Shown here: positions 1-8,102 of the stretch, one piece after another
Layout of the letters: every line of letters begins with the position of its first letter
Position numbering within the stretch: the first letter of the stretch is position 1
Source: Luteimicrobium sp049844995
GTDB taxonomy: Bacteria > Actinomycetota > Actinomycetes > Actinomycetales > Cellulomonadaceae
Assembly (NCBI RefSeq): GCF_049844995.1
Contig: NZ_JBNCMC010000009.1
Location: forward strand, 33,836 to 97,835
Length of the DNA stretch: 64,000 nucleotides
Reading direction: 5' to 3'
Notes under the pieces: model-generated
What the model was told of the DNA's origin: nothing
What the model saw: the letters and a program-made list of their open reading frames with translations, nothing else
The model's database searches: none
Made by a program: the position numbers and the translations under genes

Positions 1-768
1 GCCGAGGTACGGCACGGTCGTCGTGGTCGCCGACCCGTCCGAGGCGGTGGTCTGTACCGTGTGCTCGGCGGGCGTGACGTCGAGCGTCACCTCCTGGCCG
101 CCGCGCTGCACGACGAGCGTCGTCGGGTCGGTCCCGCCCTCCCGGATCGCCGTGGAGAGGTCGTCCCAGCTCTCGACGGCGGTGTCGCCGTACGCGACGA
201 CCGTGTCGCCGGCCCGCAGCCCGGCCTTCGACGCGGGCGACGCCGGGTCCCCGGCCTGGCAGGAGCCGCCCGACGACGCCTGCACGCATGCCGGGACGGC
301 GCCGACGGTCGTCGTCGGGGTCTGGACGCCGATGGCACTCAGGGCGATCAGCGTGAGGACGAAGGCGATGAGGAGGTTCATGACGGGCCCGCCGAGCATG
401 ACGACGACCTTCTTGGGCGCCGACAGCCGGTAGAACGCCCGCGACTCCTGGCCGGGGAGGATCTCCTCCGCCGACGCCTCGCGGGCCGCCGAGGTCATCT
501 CCCCGAACCAGCCCCGGCGGGGCCGGTGGCCGGCGGGCGCCGGCGCGTACATCCCGACGAGCCGCACGTACCCGCCCGCGGGGATCGCCTTGAGGCCGTA
601 CTCCGTCTCGCCCTTGGCGCGCGACCACAGGGTCGGGCCGAACCCCACCATGTACTGGCTCACGCGCACGCCGAACAGCTTGGCCGGGACCATGTGGCCG
701 ACCTCGTGCAGGGCGATGGACACCAGCACGCCCACCACCACGACGAGCACCGCGATCAGGACGGCCAT
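1..768 (-). CDS. rseP: Site-2 intramembrane metalloprotease (RseP/Rip1 family, M50), partial
   Basis: This is a membrane-embedded zinc protease of the site-2 family. Such enzymes cut anti-sigma factors or other membrane substrates within the bilayer. The first 256 residues are visible and the gene continues past the left edge of the window. A hydrophobic N-terminal segment carries the catalytic HEVGH motif at residues 21-25. A second hydrophobic segment with a GGPVMN motif lies at about 121-148. A PDZ-like region (SKAGLRAGD) starts at about 180. The second active-site motif (NPxDG) lies outside the window. The ATG at 768 is preceded by GGAGG. Position after dxr is the usual actinobacterial order. 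The family call is firm, but the substrate is unknown. Confidence 0.93.
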   Translation of the reverse strand, partial: MAVLIAVLVVVVGVLVSIALHEVGHMVPAKLFGVRVSQYMVGFGPTLWSRAKGETEYGLKAIPAGGYVRLVGMYAPAPAGHRPRRGWFGEMTSAAREASAEEILPGQESRAFYRLSAPKKVVVMLGGPVMNLLIAFVLTLIALSAIGVQTPTTTVGAVPACVQASSGGSCQAGDPASPASKAGLRAGDTVVAYGDTAVESWDDLSTAIREGGTDPTTLVVQRGGQEVTLDVTPAEHTVQTTASDGSATTTTVPYLG

Positions 769-808
769 GCGTTTCGATCCTCCAGGGGCCTCGGGAAGCG
801 GGAGACAG

Positions 809-862
809 CAGGCCCAGCATGCCCCGTACGGCTGGGCGCGGGCTGAAGAGGGGCTGGGCCTG
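809..862 (-). terminator. Hairpin downstream of dxr with two competing right arms
   Basis: On the plus strand CAGGCCCAGC (809-818) pairs perfectly with GCTGGGCCTG (853-862). It can also pair over 7 bp with a nearer GCTGGGC copy (831-837). The structure lies just downstream of the dxr stop and about 40 bases before the protease start. It is probably a terminator or attenuator of the dxr transcript; that role is inferred from position only. Confidence 0.5.
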
Positions 863-868
863 ACGCGG

Positions 869-2041
869 TCAGCGGCGCGCGAGCACGGCCCGCGCCTCGT
901 CGCGCGCCCACGCGTCGGCGTGCAGCACACCCTCGACGCTCGACGCGTCGAGGTCGGCGTCGACGTGCGCGTCGACGACCCGCGCGATCGTGTCGACGAT
1001 GTCGAGGAACCCGATCGCCCCGTCGTGGAACGCGTCCACGCACACCTCGTTCGCCGCGTTGTAGACGGCCGGCGCCACCCCGCCCTCGGTCCCGACCCGG
1101 CGGGCGAGCGCGACCGCCGGGAACCGGTCCTCGTCGAGCGGCGTGAACTCCCAGGTCGCGGCCTGCGTCCAGTCGATCGGGACGTCGACGTCGGGGAGCC
1201 GCTCCGGCCACGACAGACCCAGCGCGATCGGCACCAGCATGCGCGGGGGTCCGGCCTGGGCGATGGTCGAGCCGTCGTGGAACTCGACCATGGAGTGGAT
1301 GAGCTGCTGCGGGTGCACGACGACGTCGATGCGGTCGAAGGGCACGTCGAAGAGCAGGTGCGCCTCGATCACCTCGAGGCCCTTGTTCACGAGGGTCGCG
1401 GAGTTCGTCGTGACGACGCGCCCCATGGCGAAGTTGGGGTGCTTGAGCGCCTCGGCCGGCGTCGCCTGCTTCATCTGGTCGCGCGACCGCCGCAGGAACG
1501 GGCCGCCGCTCGCGGTGAGCACCAGCCGACGGACCTCGGACGACGCGCCCGACCGCAGGGACTGCGCGATCGCCGAGTGCTCGGAGTCGACGGGGACGAC
1601 CTGGTCCGGGCGCTGCACGGCGCCCGTGACGAGCCGGCCCCCGATCACGAGGGACTCCTTGTTCGCGAGCGCGAGCGTGGAGCCCGCGCCCAGCGCGGCG
1701 AGCGTGGGCCGCAGGCCCACGGCCCCCGTGATGCCGTTGAGGACGACGTCGCTCCCCCGGCCCGCGACCTCGGCGGCCGCGGCAGGGCCGTCGAGCACCT
1801 CGACCGAGCCCAGCGCCTCCCGGACCACGCGCGCCGCGCCCGGGTCCGCGACGGCCACGGCGCGCACACCCAGCGCGCGCGCCTGCTCGACCACGAGCCG
1901 CGGGTCCGCCCCGCCGGCGCTGAGCGCCTCCACGACGAAGCGGTCGGGGTTGCGGCTGATCACGTCGACGGCCTGGGTGCCGATCGACCCGGTCGAGCCG
2001 AGCAGGGTCACGGTGCGGGGGCTCACTGTGCTGGCAGCCAT
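869..2041 (-). CDS. dxr: 1-deoxy-D-xylulose 5-phosphate reductoisomerase
   Basis: This is the second enzyme of the MEP isoprenoid pathway. It converts 1-deoxy-D-xylulose 5-phosphate to 2-C-methyl-D-erythritol 4-phosphate with NADPH and a divalent metal. The 390-residue protein has the family's full length. The NADPH-binding GSTGSIG motif is at residues 15-21. The middle holds NKESLVIGG, the metal-binding DSEHSAI and the ASGGPF motif. The C-terminal alpha-helical domain is intact. It lies upstream of the site-2 protease gene, with a hairpin between them. The start at 2041 is preceded by a GAGG-like ribosome-binding site. Confidence 0.97.
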   Translation of the reverse strand: MAASTVSPRTVTLLGSTGSIGTQAVDVISRNPDRFVVEALSAGGADPRLVVEQARALGVRAVAVADPGAARVVREALGSVEVLDGPAAAAEVAGRGSDVVLNGITGAVGLRPTLAALGAGSTLALANKESLVIGGRLVTGAVQRPDQVVPVDSEHSAIAQSLRSGASSEVRRLVLTASGGPFLRRSRDQMKQATPAEALKHPNFAMGRVVTTNSATLVNKGLEVIEAHLLFDVPFDRIDVVVHPQQLIHSMVEFHDGSTIAQAGPPRMLVPIALGLSWPERLPDVDVPIDWTQAATWEFTPLDEDRFPAVALARRVGTEGGVAPAVYNAANEVCVDAFHDGAIGFLDIVDTIARVVDAHVDADLDASSVEGVLHADAWARDEARAVLARR

Positions 2042-2071
2042 ACGGACATCCTCGCAGGCCCGGAGCCGCCG

Positions 2072-2788
2072 TCAGACCCGCGGCGCGGTCCACTCCAGCG
2101 TGTACCGGAAGAACAGCCGACGGCGCACGCGGGCGCCCGGGAGCGCGCTCTCCGCCGCGCGGGCGATCGCGTCGACCGTGTCCGTCGCGTCGCGCAGCAG
2201 GACGTCCGGCGCCGCGGGCGAGCCGTCCTCCGCCGCTCCGGAGCGCGCCGGCCGGACGGCACGAGGGTGCTTGACGAGACCGACGACGGGGTTGGCGAAC
2301 GCGGAGAGGAGGTCGACCGCGACGTCGCGCCGCGTGCTCACCCGCGCCAGCCCGACGACGAGGAACCGCCCGCCGGGTGCCACCAGCCCGCGCGCGTGCT
2401 CGAGAGCCGGGACGAGGTCGAGGTGGTGGAGCACCGCGACCATCGTGACGAGGTCGTAGCCGTCCGACCCCTCGGGCGGGCGCACGTCGCCGAACGCCTG
2501 CTCGCGGACCGTGACCCGACCGTCGTCCGAGAAGCGTTCGGCCGCCCACCGCACCGCGGCGGCATCCGCGTCCACGTCGTCCACCCGGTCGAACCGGTCC
2601 GCGAGGAGGCCGACCAGTCCCCCGAGCCCGCAGCCCACGTCGAGCGCGGACCGACGACGCACGGGCAGGCGGCGCAGCACCCAGCCGTGGAAGTGGTCGT
2701 TGTGGCTCCACGGGTGGCGGGCGTTGAGTCCCGCCAGCCCGCGCGCGAACGCGCGGACCCACGGCCGCGTCGTCGTGCGGTGGTTCAC
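2072..2788 (-). CDS. Class I SAM-dependent methyltransferase
   Basis: This 238-residue protein has a Rossmann methyltransferase core. Motif I reads LDVGCGLGG at about residues 49-57, followed by an acidic strand end (DDVDAD). A short hydrophobic strand followed by HHLD appears near residue 130. It resembles the methyltransf_11/25 group, whose members methylate small molecules or lipids, and nothing in the sequence fixes the substrate. It lies 30 bases upstream of dxr and 16 bases downstream of the DivIVA-domain gene, so it is probably in the same transcript. There is no signal peptide or membrane segment, so it should be cytosolic. Confidence 0.8.
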   Translation of the reverse strand: MNHRTTTRPWVRAFARGLAGLNARHPWSHNDHFHGWVLRRLPVRRRSALDVGCGLGGLVGLLADRFDRVDDVDADAAAVRWAAERFSDDGRVTVREQAFGDVRPPEGSDGYDLVTMVAVLHHLDLVPALEHARGLVAPGGRFLVVGLARVSTRRDVAVDLLSAFANPVVGLVKHPRAVRPARSGAAEDGSPAAPDVLLRDATDTVDAIARAAESALPGARVRRRLFFRYTLEWTAPRV

Positions 2789-2804
2789 GGGTGCGGCGGC
2801 GCCG

Positions 2805-3353
2805 TCACTCGACGCCGAGCAGCACCTCGACGGCCCGCGACAGGTACGCGTCGACCGGGCCCTCCCCGTACGCGTCGGCGCCTCGGCGGCGGCGGAACGT
2901 CGCGCCGCGGATCTCCGACGCGCTGATCGGCACCTGGCGGTCGAAGTAGTCGACGAGCCTGTCCAGCAGAGCGTCGACGTCGTCCATGTCGTAGCCCGCC
3001 TCGCCGCGGCCCGCGGGGGCGAACTTCTCGCAGGACGGCCGGTTCAGCCGCGGGTACAGCGTCCGGGCCTCCTCGGCGATGCGGTCCATCCAGGCCTGCG
3101 CGCCGTTCTGCGCGACGAACGCCCCGCGGTCCCGCACCGAGAACGCGGACTCGAGTCGATCGAGCGCCGCGTCGACCTCGTGGGTGTCGTAGCCGCCGCG
3201 GACGAGCTCGAACGACACCGCCTGGATGTCGGCGCTCGTGAACGGGCCGGCCTCGCGACCCTCGTAGACCGCTCGGGCGTAGTCGAAGAAGTCGTCCACC
3301 TCGTCGGGGTCGTAGCCGGTGGTGAGCTTCCCCACGGTGCTGAACCTGGACAC
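2805..3353 (-). CDS. DivIVA-domain protein with two DivIVA-like repeats
   Basis: This 182-residue protein contains two copies of the short actinobacterial DivIVA-type motif. One begins near FSTVGKLTTGYDPDEVDDFF at the N-terminus and the other at about residues 110-130 (GYDMDDVDALLDRLVDYF). Each is followed by an SASDIRxxxF-like segment. Such proteins are related to the polar growth and division scaffold DivIVA/Wag31 but lack its long coiled coil; their role is not known in detail. I chose the GTG at 3353 because AGGAG lies just upstream and the codon follows the rlmN stop by one base. An in-frame extension to 3407 would overlap rlmN and has no similarity. Confidence 0.8.
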   Translation of the reverse strand: MSRFSTVGKLTTGYDPDEVDDFFDYARAVYEGREAGPFTSADIQAVSFELVRGGYDTHEVDAALDRLESAFSVRDRGAFVAQNGAQAWMDRIAEEARTLYPRLNRPSCEKFAPAGRGEAGYDMDDVDALLDRLVDYFDRQVPISASEIRGATFRRRRGADAYGEGPVDAYLSRAVEVLLGVE

Positions 3354-3354
3354 G

Positions 3355-4485
3355 TCACTCCTCTTCCGCGGCGAGCTGACCGCACGCGCCGTCGATGTCA
3401 CTGCCACGGGTGTCCCGGATCGTGGTCGGGATCCCGTGCTCGCGCAATCGTGCCACGAACTCCGCCTCGACCGCGGGGTCGCTCGCGGTCCAGATGGAGC
3501 CGGGCGTCGGGTTCAGCGGGATGGGGTTGACGTGCACCCAGCCGCGGCCCCGCGCGTTGAGCTTGTCGCCCAGCAGGTCGGCGCGCCAGGCGTGGTCGTT
3601 CATGTCGCGGATCAGCGCGTACTCGATGCTGACGCGGCGCCCGGTCACCTCGAAGTAGTGGCGCGCGGCGTCGAGCGCCTCGTCGACCGACCAGCGGGTG
3701 TTGATCGGCACGAGCTCCGAACGCAGCTCGTCGTCGGGCGCGTGCAGCGACAGGGCGAGGGTCACGGGGATGCCCTCGTCGGCCAGCTTGCGCATCGCGG
3801 GCACCAGCCCGACCGTCGAGACGGTCACGTTGCGCGCCGACATCCCGAGGCCCTCGGGCTCCTTGGCGACGAGCGTGCGCACCGTCCCCAGGACGGCCTT
3901 GTAGTTGGCGAGCGGCTCGCCCATGCCCATGAACACGAGGTTGTTGAGGCGTGTCGGGCCGCCGGGCACCTCGCCGTCGGCGAGCGACCGCGCGGCCGAG
4001 CGGACCTGCTCGACGATCTCCGCCGTCGACAGGTTGCGGGTCAGCCCGAGCTGGCCGGTCGCGCAGAACGGGCACGCCATGCCGCAGCCGGCCTGGCTCG
4101 ACACGCACAGCGTGGTGCGGCTCGTGTACCGCATCAGGACCGACTCGACCTTGGCACCGTCGAACAGGTGCCAGAGCGTCTTGACGGTCGTGCCGCCGTC
4201 CGCCTCGAGCACGCGCGCCTTCTCCAGCAGCGGCGGGAAGAGCGTCTGGGCGAGCACGTCGCGCGTCGCGGCCGGCAGGTCGGTCATCGCCTGCGGGTCC
4301 GACGTGAGGTGCGTGAAGTAGTGCGTCGCGAGCTGCTTGGCCCGGAACGGCTTCTCACCCAGGTCGACGACCGCCTGCGCGCGCTCCTCGGAGGTGAGGT
4401 CCGCGAAGTGGCGCGGCGGCTTGCCCCTGCGGGGGGCGGCGAGCTGCAGCGGGGTGCGGCCCGCGGGCGGGGTGACGGTCGGCAT
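3355..4485 (-). CDS. rlmN: Dual-specificity 23S rRNA/tRNA A2503/A37 methyltransferase
   Basis: This radical-SAM enzyme makes 2-methyladenosine in 23S rRNA (A2503) and some tRNAs, which affects translation fidelity. The 376-residue protein has the family's usual length. The iron-sulfur cluster motif CGMACPFC supplies Cys134, Cys138 and Cys141. The methyl-carrying C-terminal cysteine lies in GSDIDGACGQL (Cys368). Other radical-SAM landmarks are FMGMGEPLAN and the serine-rich strand SLHAPDDE. The stop is one base from the DivIVA-domain GTG, so the two genes are probably translationally coupled. Confidence 0.96.
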   Translation of the reverse strand: MPTVTPPAGRTPLQLAAPRRGKPPRHFADLTSEERAQAVVDLGEKPFRAKQLATHYFTHLTSDPQAMTDLPAATRDVLAQTLFPPLLEKARVLEADGGTTVKTLWHLFDGAKVESVLMRYTSRTTLCVSSQAGCGMACPFCATGQLGLTRNLSTAEIVEQVRSAARSLADGEVPGGPTRLNNLVFMGMGEPLANYKAVLGTVRTLVAKEPEGLGMSARNVTVSTVGLVPAMRKLADEGIPVTLALSLHAPDDELRSELVPINTRWSVDEALDAARHYFEVTGRRVSIEYALIRDMNDHAWRADLLGDKLNARGRGWVHVNPIPLNPTPGSIWTASDPAVEAEFVARLREHGIPTTIRDTRGSDIDGACGQLAAEEE

Positions 4486-4525
4486 GTCGGGGTCCAGAGG
4501 TCGGAGGGTGGTCGGCAGGCGAGGG

Positions 4526-5527
4526 TCAGCTCCCCGGCACGGCGGCCGCGAGGAGCACGTACACGAAGGGGGCCGTGATGAGCAGGGAGTCGAGCCGGTC
4601 GAGGATGCCGCCGTGGCCCGGCAGCAGGCGTCCCATGTCCTTCAAGTCTAGGTCGCGCTTGAGGAGCGACTCGGCGAGGTCCCCGAGCGTGGCCGTCAGC
4701 GGCGCGAGCAGGCCGAGCGCGACGCCCACCCACGGGTCGGCGTCGAGCACGTGCGCGCCCACCAGGCCGACGGCGATCGCCAGCACGAACGAGCCCATGA
4801 GGCCCTCGATGCTCTTCTTCGGGCTCACCGTCGGCGCGAGCGGGTGCCTGCCGAACAGGACGCCCGCGACGTAGCCGCCGGTGTCGCTCGCGACGGCCAG
4901 CAGGACGAACAGCGCGACCCGGAGCTCGCCGTCCGGCTCGGCCAAGAGGAGCATGACGAACCCGGCCATGAACGGGAGCCACGCCGTCGCGAACACCCCC
5001 GCCGCGGCGTCGCGGACCCCGGCCGCGCCGGACTCCTCCAGCGCGCACCAGACCACGACGCCGCCCACGGTGAGCAGGAACGAGACCATGAGGGCCTCGG
5101 AGCCCGAGTAGTACGCGGAGACCAGGATCCCCGCCGTGCCCACGAGCAGCGGGAGCAGCGGCAGGCGGATGTTCTTGCGCTTGAACGCCTGCGCGAGCTC
5201 CCAGACGGCGCCGCCGACGGCGAGCACCGCGAACGCCACGAAGAACTCCGGGCGGAACACGAGGGACGCCGCGACGAGCGCCAGCAGGAGGACGCCGACG
5301 GCGATCGCCGCGGGCAGGTTCCGGCCCGCCTTCGGAGCGGGCTGCGCGGACGCGGGCGCCGCGCCCTCGGGCGCGGGGTCCGTGGACGGTTCCGCGCGGG
5401 CGCGGTCGGCGGGGTCGCCGGCGACGACGTCACCGGCGACCGCGTCGCCGGGGGCCGGGGCACCCGCCGCCGACCGTCGGTACGACGGCGTCGGCCGGCC
5501 GGACTTCCTGCGCTTCGTGGCCGCCAT
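4526..5527 (-). CDS. cdsA: Phosphatidate cytidylyltransferase (CDP-diacylglycerol synthase)
   Basis: This membrane enzyme condenses CTP with phosphatidic acid to CDP-diacylglycerol, the precursor of all phospholipids. The 333-residue protein starts with a ~75-residue Pro/Ala/Arg-rich, probably disordered tail, followed by about eight hydrophobic segments. The family signature lies near the C-terminus: SPKKSIEGLMGS, then DLDLKDMGRLLPGHGGILDR with the metal-binding aspartates. Its start overlaps the frr stop (TGATG), so translation is coupled. The long polar N-terminal tail is typical of actinobacterial members. Confidence 0.95.
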   Translation of the reverse strand: MAATKRRKSGRPTPSYRRSAAGAPAPGDAVAGDVVAGDPADRARAEPSTDPAPEGAAPASAQPAPKAGRNLPAAIAVGVLLLALVAASLVFRPEFFVAFAVLAVGGAVWELAQAFKRKNIRLPLLPLLVGTAGILVSAYYSGSEALMVSFLLTVGGVVVWCALEESGAAGVRDAAAGVFATAWLPFMAGFVMLLLAEPDGELRVALFVLLAVASDTGGYVAGVLFGRHPLAPTVSPKKSIEGLMGSFVLAIAVGLVGAHVLDADPWVGVALGLLAPLTATLGDLAESLLKRDLDLKDMGRLLPGHGGILDRLDSLLITAPFVYVLLAAAVPGS

Positions 5528-6084
5528 CAGACCTCGAGCAGCTCGTTCTCCTTGCCCGCCAGGAGCGCGTCGATCGCATCGACGTGCTTCTTGGTGAGCG
5601 ACTCAAGCTCCTTCTCCGCGCGGGAAACCTCGTCCTCGCCGGCCTCGCCGTCGCGGACGATGCGGTCGAGCTCCTCCTTGGAGCGGCGCCGGACGTTGCG
5701 GATCGAGACCCGCGCGTCCTCCGCCTTGGCCTTCGCGAGCTTCACGTAGTCGCGGCGGCGCTCCTCCGTGAGGGCCGGCAGCACGACGCGGATGACGTTG
5801 CCGTCGGTCGACGGGTTCACGCCCAGGTCCGAGTCGCGGATCGCCTTCTCGATCGCGGGCGTCGCCGACTTGTCGAACGGCGAGACGAGGATCGTGCGGG
5901 CCTCGGGGTTGTTGAACGACGCGAGCTGCTGGAGCGGGGTGGGCGCGCCGTAGTAGTCGACCGAGATCTTCGCGAACATCCCCGCGCTCGCGCGGCCCGT
6001 GCGGATCCCCGCGAAGTCCTCCTTGGCGACCTCGATCGCCTTGTCCATCTTGTCCTCGGCCTCGAGGAGGGTGTCGTCGATCAC
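5527..6084 (-). CDS. frr: Ribosome recycling factor
   Basis: RRF acts with EF-G to split the post-termination ribosome so that subunits can be reused. The 185-residue length matches the family. The conserved domain II hinge region is present (GRASAGMF, then YYGAPTPLQQLA). So is the C-terminal three-helix bundle with KLAKAKAEDARVSIRNVRR. The cytosolic, charged and helical composition agrees. It sits between pyrH and cdsA, the classical order, and its stop overlaps the cdsA start. Confidence 0.97.
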   Translation of the reverse strand: MIDDTLLEAEDKMDKAIEVAKEDFAGIRTGRASAGMFAKISVDYYGAPTPLQQLASFNNPEARTILVSPFDKSATPAIEKAIRDSDLGVNPSTDGNVIRVVLPALTEERRRDYVKLAKAKAEDARVSIRNVRRRSKEELDRIVRDGEAGEDEVSRAEKELESLTKKHVDAIDALLAGKENELLEV

Positions 6085-6175
6085 CGGTGCTCCTTGGTTC
6101 GGTCTGTCACGGTTTTCCGTCTGTCACGGTGGTGGTCTGCGGCTCGGCCGCCCGCAGGTCCGGTGCGGACCGGGC

Positions 6176-6949
6176 TCAGGTCGTCGTGAGCAGCGTGCCG
6201 ATCTTCTCGCCCACGAGCGCCCGCGTCACGTTGCCGGGCTCGTTCATCCCGAACACGCGCATCTCCAGGTCGTTGTCGCGGCACATGCTGAGCGCCGTCG
6301 TGTCCATGACGCCGAGGTCCTGGACGAGCGCGTCGGTGTACGTGATGTGGTCGAGCTTGGTGGCCGTCGGGTCGGTGCGCGGGTCGGCCGTGTAGACGCC
6401 GTCGACGCCGTTCTTGCCCATGAGGACCTCGTCGCAGTGCGTCTCGAGCGCCCGCTGGACGGCCACCGTGTCCGTCGAGAAGTACGGCATGCCGGCGCCG
6501 GCGCCGAAGATGACCACGCGGCCCTTCTCGAGGTGGCGGATCGCGCGCAGCGGGATGTAGGGCTCGGCGACCTGCCCCATCGCGATCGCCGTCTGCACGC
6601 GGGTCTTCACGCCCTGCTGCTCCAGGAAGTCCTGGAGCGCGAGGCAGTTCATCACGGTGCCGAGCATGCCCATGTAGTCCGCGCGGGCCCGGTCCAGGCC
6701 CGAGCGCGACAGCTCGGCGCCCCGGAAGAAGTTGCCGCCTCCGACGACGATGGCGACCTGGACGCCCTCCGCGACGGCCGCCGCGATCTGGGCAGCGGTC
6801 GCCTGCACGACATCCACCGCGAGCCCGACCTCGCCGCCGCCGAAGACCTCGCCCGAGAGCTTGAGGAGGACGCGCCTCGCCTTGGTGGCGGCCGCCTCGG
6901 CCCCCTCGCTGTCCGTCACGACACCGTCCGTCACGACACCGTCCGTCAC
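6176..6949 (-). CDS. pyrH: UMP kinase
   Basis: UMP kinase phosphorylates UMP to UDP in pyrimidine synthesis. This is the bacterial hexameric amino-acid-kinase type, not the eukaryotic NMP kinase type. The KLSGEVF phosphate-binding motif, the VVGGGNFFRG loop and the GTGMPYFSTDT-like loop (here GAGMPYFSTDT) are all present. The first ~20 residues are non-conserved and come from a 15-bp direct repeat. That repeat creates three in-frame GTG-ACG-GAC possible starts at 6949, 6934 and 6919. The first is annotated because it follows a GGTGAGG site most closely. It lies downstream of tsf, after a hairpin. Confidence 0.95.
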   Translation of the reverse strand: MTDGVVTDGVVTDSEGAEAAATKARRVLLKLSGEVFGGGEVGLAVDVVQATAAQIAAAVAEGVQVAIVVGGGNFFRGAELSRSGLDRARADYMGMLGTVMNCLALQDFLEQQGVKTRVQTAIAMGQVAEPYIPLRAIRHLEKGRVVIFGAGAGMPYFSTDTVAVQRALETHCDEVLMGKNGVDGVYTADPRTDPTATKLDHITYTDALVQDLGVMDTTALSMCRDNDLEMRVFGMNEPGNVTRALVGEKIGTLLTTT

Positions 6950-6952
6950 GAC
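6911..6952 (-). repeat. 15-bp tandem repeat (about 2.8 copies) spanning the pyrH start
   Basis: GTCCGTCACGACACC occurs at 6911-6925 and 6926-6940, and its first 12 bases recur at 6941-6952. Read on the coding strand, each unit encodes V-T-D-G-V and contains a GTG that could start pyrH. Because the unit is a multiple of three, copy-number change would keep the frame. Confidence 0.9.
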
Positions 6953-7072
6953 CTCACCCGTCTTCTCTCGTCGTCCGCGCCGCCTGGGGCGCGTGCGTTG
7001 TCCGTCGGGGCCCGCAGGTCGTCGACCGTGCCGGGCGCCCGTCCCACCCTAGCGACCGCCCGCGCGCACCGA

Positions 7073-7106
7073 GGCCCGGGCCGCTGCGAGAGCGGCGACC
7101 CGGGCC
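7073..7106 (-). terminator. Terminator hairpin after tsf
   Basis: GGCCCGGG (7073-7080) pairs with CCCGGGCC (7099-7106). An inner CCGCT/AGCGG stem closes a GCGAG loop, with a 3-base bulge. It lies about 40 bases past the tsf stop in a 194-bp gap before pyrH. There is no U-tract, which is common in high-GC actinobacteria. It probably ends the rpsB-tsf transcript. Confidence 0.7.
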
Positions 7107-7143
7107 CCGGGGTGCACAGACGGATCCTTGCGTCGCAGGCGCC

Positions 7144-7983
7144 TCAGCTGCCGACGCGGAACCGGACGAAGCCGAGCAGGTTGCCACCGGTGGCGGCGAC
7201 GTGCTTGGCGACGGTCGTCTTGGTGTCCTTGGCCAGCGGCTGGTCCACGAGCACGGCGTCCTTGAAGAAGCCGTTCAGGCGGCCCTCGACGATCTTCGGC
7301 AGCGCGGCCTCGGGCTTGCCCTCGGCGATCGAGACCTCGCGGGCGATCTCGCGCTCCTTGTCGACGACGTCCGCGGGGACGTCCTCGCGCGACAGGTAGC
7401 GCGGCGCCAGCGCGGCGATGTGCTGCGCGACGTCCTTGGCGACCGGCTCGGCGGCCTCGTCCGTCGCGACGACCACACCGATCGACGGCGGCAGGTCCTT
7501 GGCGGTGCGGTGCAGGTACGTCGTGACCTTCGGGGCCTCGACGCGGGCCACGCGGCTCAGCACGATCTTCTCGCCGAGGGTCGCGCCCTGGGCGGCGATC
7601 GCGTCGGCAACGGTACCCTCGCCGGCCGGGGCGGCGAGCGCGGACTCCGCGTCCGTGGCGCCCGCGGCGGCCGCGGCGTCGAGGACGGCGTCGGCCAGCG
7701 CGAGGAACTTCTCGTTCTTGACGACGAAGTCCGTCTCGGCGTCGAGCTCGATCAGCGTGGCGACCTGGCCGGCGGCGGCGTCCTCGACCTTGACGGCCAC
7801 GAGGCCCTCGGTGGTCGCGTTGCCCTCGCGCTTGGCTGCGCGCGCCAGGCCCTTCTTGCGGATGATCTCGATGGCCTTGTCGGCGTTGCCGTCGGCCTCG
7901 TCGAGCGCCTTCTTGACGTCGAGCATGCCGGCACCGGTGCGCTCGCGCAGCGCCTTGATGTCAGCGGCGGTGTAGTTCGCCAT
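7144..7983 (-). CDS. tsf: Translation elongation factor Ts
   Basis: EF-Ts is the nucleotide exchange factor that recycles EF-Tu-GDP. The 279-residue protein begins MANYTAADIKALRERTGAGM, the diagnostic N-terminal UBA-like domain. The TDFV motif (ETDFVVKNEKF) that contacts EF-Tu follows at about residue 80. The ATG at 7983 is chosen because AAGGAA lies 7 bases upstream and the family alignment starts there; an upstream in-frame extension to 8106 is Arg/Pro-rich and spurious. It is co-transcribed with rpsB, 119 bases upstream. Confidence 0.97.
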   Translation of the reverse strand: MANYTAADIKALRERTGAGMLDVKKALDEADGNADKAIEIIRKKGLARAAKREGNATTEGLVAVKVEDAAAGQVATLIELDAETDFVVKNEKFLALADAVLDAAAAAGATDAESALAAPAGEGTVADAIAAQGATLGEKIVLSRVARVEAPKVTTYLHRTAKDLPPSIGVVVATDEAAEPVAKDVAQHIAALAPRYLSREDVPADVVDKEREIAREVSIAEGKPEAALPKIVEGRLNGFFKDAVLVDQPLAKDTKTTVAKHVAATGGNLLGFVRFRVGS

Positions 7984-8102
7984 GTCACATTCCTTCGGCT
8001 GTTCGGGTGCCCGGCGCGGGCCGGGCGATGCGTGTGGCGGGACGCGCCCGCGGGGCGGGGACGCGCCGCGCACCGTTCGGGTGCGCGGCGCGTCCCTGCT
8101 CG

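Noticed and set aside
2511..3530. Plus-strand open frames opposite the methyltransferase and DivIVA-domain genes
   Set aside because: No similarity, no ribosome-binding site, and the minus-strand genes have clear family motifs.
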